A stretch of DNA of 43,933 bases. Source: Chloroflexi bacterium UBA4733. GTDB lineage: Bacteria > Chloroflexota > UBA4733. The notes beneath the pieces were generated by a model. The model was not told the DNA's origin. It did no database searches and saw only the letters and a program-made list of their open reading frames with translations. Of this stretch, positions 41,397 to 43,933 are shown one piece after another; positions within the stretch are counted from its first letter, which is position 1, and every line of letters begins with the position of its first letter. The translations under genes and the position numbers were made by a program. The DNA is taken from assembly GCA_002404055.1 (NCBI GenBank), contig DHIZ01000127.1, positions 1 through 43,933 of the forward strand. Direction: 5' to 3'.

Positions 41397-41540
41397 ATGG
41401 ATGCAGTGATCGCCGGACAGATCCTGGCTGGACTGACGGCGCTGATCCTGTGGCGGCGGCGCGCTCGCCCCGTGCCGGCGCTGATTCCGGCTCGGGTACA
41501 GCCGCCGGCGCGACGCCAGGGACGGCGGGACGACAAGTGA
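41397..41540 (+). CDS. very small membrane protein
   Basis: ATG 41397 with GAGAGTGAGA upstream opens a 47-residue frame: MDAVIAGQILAGLTALILW, then RRRARPVPALIPAR and an Arg/Pro-rich tail. One membrane helix followed by a positively charged tail. Such short proteins are hard to verify. The purine-rich leader and the next small gene 40 bp downstream support it. No family recognised. Confidence 0.5.
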   Translation: MDAVIAGQILAGLTALILWRRRARPVPALIPARVQPPARRQGRRDDK

Positions 41541-41580
41541 AACATGGTCAGGGTGGACTCAGGCCGCTGACAGGAAACGG

Positions 41581-41862
41581 ATGGTACAGACGATGATGAT
41601 GCGAGCAGACCTCAAGTGTTACAACTGCGGGTATGTTTCCGGCCAGATCGAAGGTGACGACAAACAGTCGATCAATCGCGGCAAAGTGAGTTCGCAGTCG
41701 CCTTTGGGCCTGCCCAAGCGCCGCAGCGATGGGCGCTTCGGCTGTGTGCGCTGCGGTGGCCCACTCTATCTGGATGACGTGACGTATCTTCGCCCTCGGG
41801 TTCGGCGCATGTTCGACTTGCCGAACGGGGCCGAAGTGCCGGCCGTCGCCAAAGCAAGCTGA
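41581..41862 (+). CDS. small zinc-ribbon protein of unknown function
   Basis: ATG 41581 has AGGAAACGG just upstream. The 93-residue product has two CxxC pairs 40 residues apart: C13-YN-C16 and C55-VR-C58. The spacer holds GYVSGQIEGD and SPLGLPKRRSDGRFG, and the tail has LYLDDVTYLRPRVRRMFDL. The four cysteines probably bind one zinc. Family not recognised. It is followed by a terminator-like hairpin at 41895. Confidence 0.72.
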   Translation: MVQTMMMRADLKCYNCGYVSGQIEGDDKQSINRGKVSSQSPLGLPKRRSDGRFGCVRCGGPLYLDDVTYLRPRVRRMFDLPNGAEVPAVAKAS

Positions 41863-41894
41863 CCCTCCCTTTTTCCCTCCCCCTCCCTTCAACT

Positions 41895-41928
41895 CGTAGG
41901 GCCAGCCGGTTGCCCGGCTGGCCCTACG
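41895..41928. terminator. GC-rich hairpin after the zinc-ribbon gene
   Basis: CGTAGGGCCAGCCGG-TTGC-CCGGCTGGCCCTACG is a perfect 15-bp stem, followed by GGGTTTAATC. It lies 33 bases after the stop at 41862 and before the ABC-F gene. It works as a plausible terminator, though the U-tract is short. The GTAGGG.C edge recalls the element inside 18886-22467. Confidence 0.7.
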
Positions 41929-42229
41929 GGGTTTAATCGCCACCTTGCTGGAACGCGTTCCGCGCCAGGGCGCTTCGGCGCGTTTGCTTCGCCCTTGCGG
42001 ACATGGTACAAACGCTCGTGTTGGCGACCCATAGGAGTGACCCGTTGCTCAGCTAACCATGGCGGTGAAGCGTCCGGCCCGCAGCGCAGCGCGTGCTGGC
42101 GCCGGCTCATGCTGCCACGTGGTTTCCTGCGGTGCGCCCCACGCGAACGCCCCTTCGCCGCCCAGACCGTGCGTTGCGAGCCCGGTGCTCGGCGACAGGA
42201 CAACGCGCACCCTTTGACCTGGATGACTA
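41929..42229. other. intergenic stretch upstream of the ABC-F gene
   Basis: About 300 bp with no supported gene. A 54-codon frame from ATG 42058 to 42219 lacks a ribosome site and encodes a Cys/Pro/Arg-rich string that does not look like a protein. Nothing else identified. Confidence 0.35.
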
Positions 42230-43915
42230 ATGCTGCGTGTGCAACACCTGAGTTACACCTTGCCTGATCGGCTGCTGCTGGATGACGTCTCCCTGGAGGT
42301 CACAGCCGGCGAGCGCGTCGGCTTGATCGGGCGCAACGGTGAAGGGAAGACGACGCTACTGCGCCTGATCACGGGGGAACTGGCGGCCGATGCGGGCAGC
42401 GTTGAGCTGCGACCGCCCGGCCTGGCTGTCGGCTACCTGCGGCAAGGCTTCCTGGAGCGTCCCGAGGCCACGGTGGCCGCTGTTCTGGCGACGCCGGGTG
42501 ACGCATGGAGCGCCTTGCTCACGCTGGATGCCCTCGGAGAGGCCATGGACCGGGCGAATGCCGCCATGCCGGCGCTGCTGACCGAATTTGAGGCAGCGCA
42601 GGGCCGGCTGCGTGCAGCCGGTGGCGTAACACACGCGAATGCGGTGCACGCCGCGCTGGTCGGCCTCGACATGGCGGCTCTTCGCCCGGAGCATACCGTC
42701 CAGCATCTCAGTGGCGGTCAGCGCACCCGGCTGGAACTGGCACGGCTGTTGTTGGAACAGCCCGACCTCCTCATTCTGGACGAACCGACGAACCATCTCG
42801 ACATCGGCGGCATCGTCTGGCTGGAAGGGTTTCTGCAACGCTACCGTGGCGCGGTATTACTGGTATCGCACGACCGTGAGTTTCTGAACCATGTGGTGAC
42901 GCATGTCCTGGCGCTGGATGGGGGGGCCCTGAAGCGCTACAGCGGCGGCTACAGCGACTACCAGCAGGCGCTCGCCCAGCAGAACGAGCAAGCCCGACAG
43001 ACCTACCAGCGCCAACAACGTGAGCGTCAGCGCATCGAAGATCAGCTCTGGCATGAGCAAGAGCGTGCTCGTCAGACCGAACTGACAACCGTCGATTTTG
43101 GCCTACGGGCCAAGGCCAAGAAGGGCGCCCGGCAGGCGAAGGTACGCGAACGTCGCCTGGAGCGAGCCGTCCAGTCCGGCGACTGGGCAGAGAAGCCGCA
43201 ATCGGTGTGGGAAGTCAAGCTCGATTTCAGCCGTGTCCCAGCCGGCAGCCGCCAGGCGCTGGTGGCAGAGGGCCTGAGTCTCAACTACGGCGGCAAGCCG
43301 GTGCTCGACGGCGTTGACCTGCGTGTCCAGGCCGGCGAGCGGATCGTCCTGACGGGGCCGAATGGCGGCGGCAAGAGTTCCTTGCTGCGCCTGCTCTCCG
43401 GCACGCTGCAGCCGGCCACCGGCAGCGTTCGCCTGGGGCCGAGCACCCGCCTGGGCCACCTGGAGCAGGACCAATGGGAATTTCCGCCGGACGCGACGCC
43501 CCTCCGCCTGGTGCGGTCGACCGCGGCGCTGGACGACACGGCTGCTCGCAGCTACCTGCACTTCTTCCTCTTCGTCGGGGAACAGGCCCTGACATCGGTG
43601 GAGCGGCTCAGCTATGGAGAGCGGACGCGGCTCAGTCTGGCGCTGATCCTGCTCGGCGGCGCCAACCTGTTGCTGTTGGACGAGCCGCTCAACCACCTGG
43701 ATATTCCGGCGCGGGAACGCCTCGAACGCGCCCTGCTGGAGTTCCCCGGCACGAGCATCACCGTCGCCCACGACCGCGCCTTTATGCGCAACGTCGCCAC
43801 GCGCATCCTGGAACTGCGCGACGGCACGCTCACGGAGTATCCGGACGCTGAGCGCTTTGACCAGGCGATGGCGACACGCGGGAAACCATTCGCGCCGCGA
43901 CCGCCTGGCGACTAA
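42230..43915 (+). CDS. ABC-F family ATPase (ribosome-associated type)
   Basis: The 561-residue protein has two ABC domains and no membrane part. Domain 1: Walker A GLIGRNGEGKTTLL (near 34-42), signature LSGGQRTRLELARLL (near 160), Walker B LLILDEPTNHLDIGG, and SHDREFLNHV. A charged helical linker (about 245-315: QRQQRERQRIEDQLWHEQE) follows. Domain 2: GPNGGGKSSLL (near 376), LSYGERTRLSLALILLGG and LLLLDEPLNHLDIPARERL, then AHDRAFMRN. The DEPxNHLDI phrase and linker mark the ABC-F family, which acts on the ribosomal E site in translation quality control or antibiotic resistance. In domain 2 the signature is LSYGE and the DEPT threonine is Leu. No clear ribosome site precedes ATG 42230. Confidence 0.92.
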   Translation: MLRVQHLSYTLPDRLLLDDVSLEVTAGERVGLIGRNGEGKTTLLRLITGELAADAGSVELRPPGLAVGYLRQGFLERPEATVAAVLATPGDAWSALLTLDALGEAMDRANAAMPALLTEFEAAQGRLRAAGGVTHANAVHAALVGLDMAALRPEHTVQHLSGGQRTRLELARLLLEQPDLLILDEPTNHLDIGGIVWLEGFLQRYRGAVLLVSHDREFLNHVVTHVLALDGGALKRYSGGYSDYQQALAQQNEQARQTYQRQQRERQRIEDQLWHEQERARQTELTTVDFGLRAKAKKGARQAKVRERRLERAVQSGDWAEKPQSVWEVKLDFSRVPAGSRQALVAEGLSLNYGGKPVLDGVDLRVQAGERIVLTGPNGGGKSSLLRLLSGTLQPATGSVRLGPSTRLGHLEQDQWEFPPDATPLRLVRSTAALDDTAARSYLHFFLFVGEQALTSVERLSYGERTRLSLALILLGGANLLLLDEPLNHLDIPARERLERALLEFPGTSITVAHDRAFMRNVATRILELRDGTLTEYPDAERFDQAMATRGKPFAPRPPGD

Positions 43916-43933
43916 GGAGCCGTCACGGAATAA

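Noticed and set aside
42058..42219. 54-codon frame before the ABC-F gene.
   Set aside because: Cys/Pro/Arg-rich string without ribosome site or structure; not protein-like.
1..43915. CRISPR array or prophage/integrative element.
   Set aside because: No regularly spaced direct repeats with unique spacers, no integrase, transposase, terminase or capsid-like gene. The repeats found are inverted and scattered.

Overview
The window looks like chromosomal DNA from a member of the Chloroflexota. The evidence is the high GC content, frequent GTG/TTG starts, several Uma2-family (DUF820) genes with coiled-coil tails, Tat-type lipoprotein substrate-binding proteins, very large GT-C-like membrane proteins, and a secreted domain (around 7.1-7.3 kb) that I associate with this phylum. 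Phylum assignment is inference. There is no rRNA, confident tRNA, CRISPR array, integrase or transposase, so I see no sign of a phage or large mobile island.

Layout. 0-3.1 kb: three tandem Uma2-like genes; the first (cut by the window start) and third are recent duplicates around a divergent one. 3.2-4.3 kb: a lone antitoxin-like gene, then an overlapping antitoxin/RelE-ParE toxin pair. 4.6-10.3 kb: a eukaryote-like signalling cassette, consisting of a membrane-anchored protein kinase, a frameshifted secreted NHL protein, a Uma2 gene on the opposite strand, and a membrane-anchored PP2C phosphatase that reads in frame into a ubiquitin-like (YukD/EsaB-like) domain. 10.4-14.4 kb: carbohydrate genes (GH130 phosphorylase, Gfo/Idh/MocA oxidoreductase, Tat/lipoprotein sugar-binding protein without permeases). 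14.4-23.2 kb (minus): three giant GT-C-like membrane proteins sharing extracytoplasmic beta-sandwich modules, behind a queuosine-precursor transporter. 23.3-29.3 kb: zinc-ribbon/double-HTH protein, secreted clan GH-A lipoprotein overlapping comF, another Uma2, a GT4 glycosyltransferase and a second Gfo/Idh/MocA. 29.4-33.8 kb (minus): MntP-like exporter, Rho with a 320-residue N-terminal extension, D-2-hydroxyacid dehydrogenase, small membrane protein. 33.8-34.2 kb: a promoter with an 18-bp palindrome in its spacer, about 300 nt of non-coding structured sequence, and a terminator-like hairpin. 34.2-37.8 kb: zinc-ribbon protein, small protein, thioredoxin and CsoR-type copper sensor (minus), then a second sugar-binding lipoprotein and a small basic protein. 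37.9-43.9 kb: PurP-like ATP-grasp ligase, third Gfo/Idh/MocA, MNT-type nucleotidyltransferase, two small proteins and an ABC-F ATPase.

The strongest non-gene signal is a family of about 100-bp inverted repeats (24.13, 29.32 and 40.19 kb). Each sits exactly at a convergent gene junction and may act as a two-way terminator. A different palindrome does the same job at 37.88 kb. Another interspersed-looking element (20.65-20.77 kb) lies in frame inside a coding sequence. The most unusual candidate system is the kinase/PP2C/ubiquitin-like cassette; the most unusual RNA candidate is at 33.88-34.18 kb.
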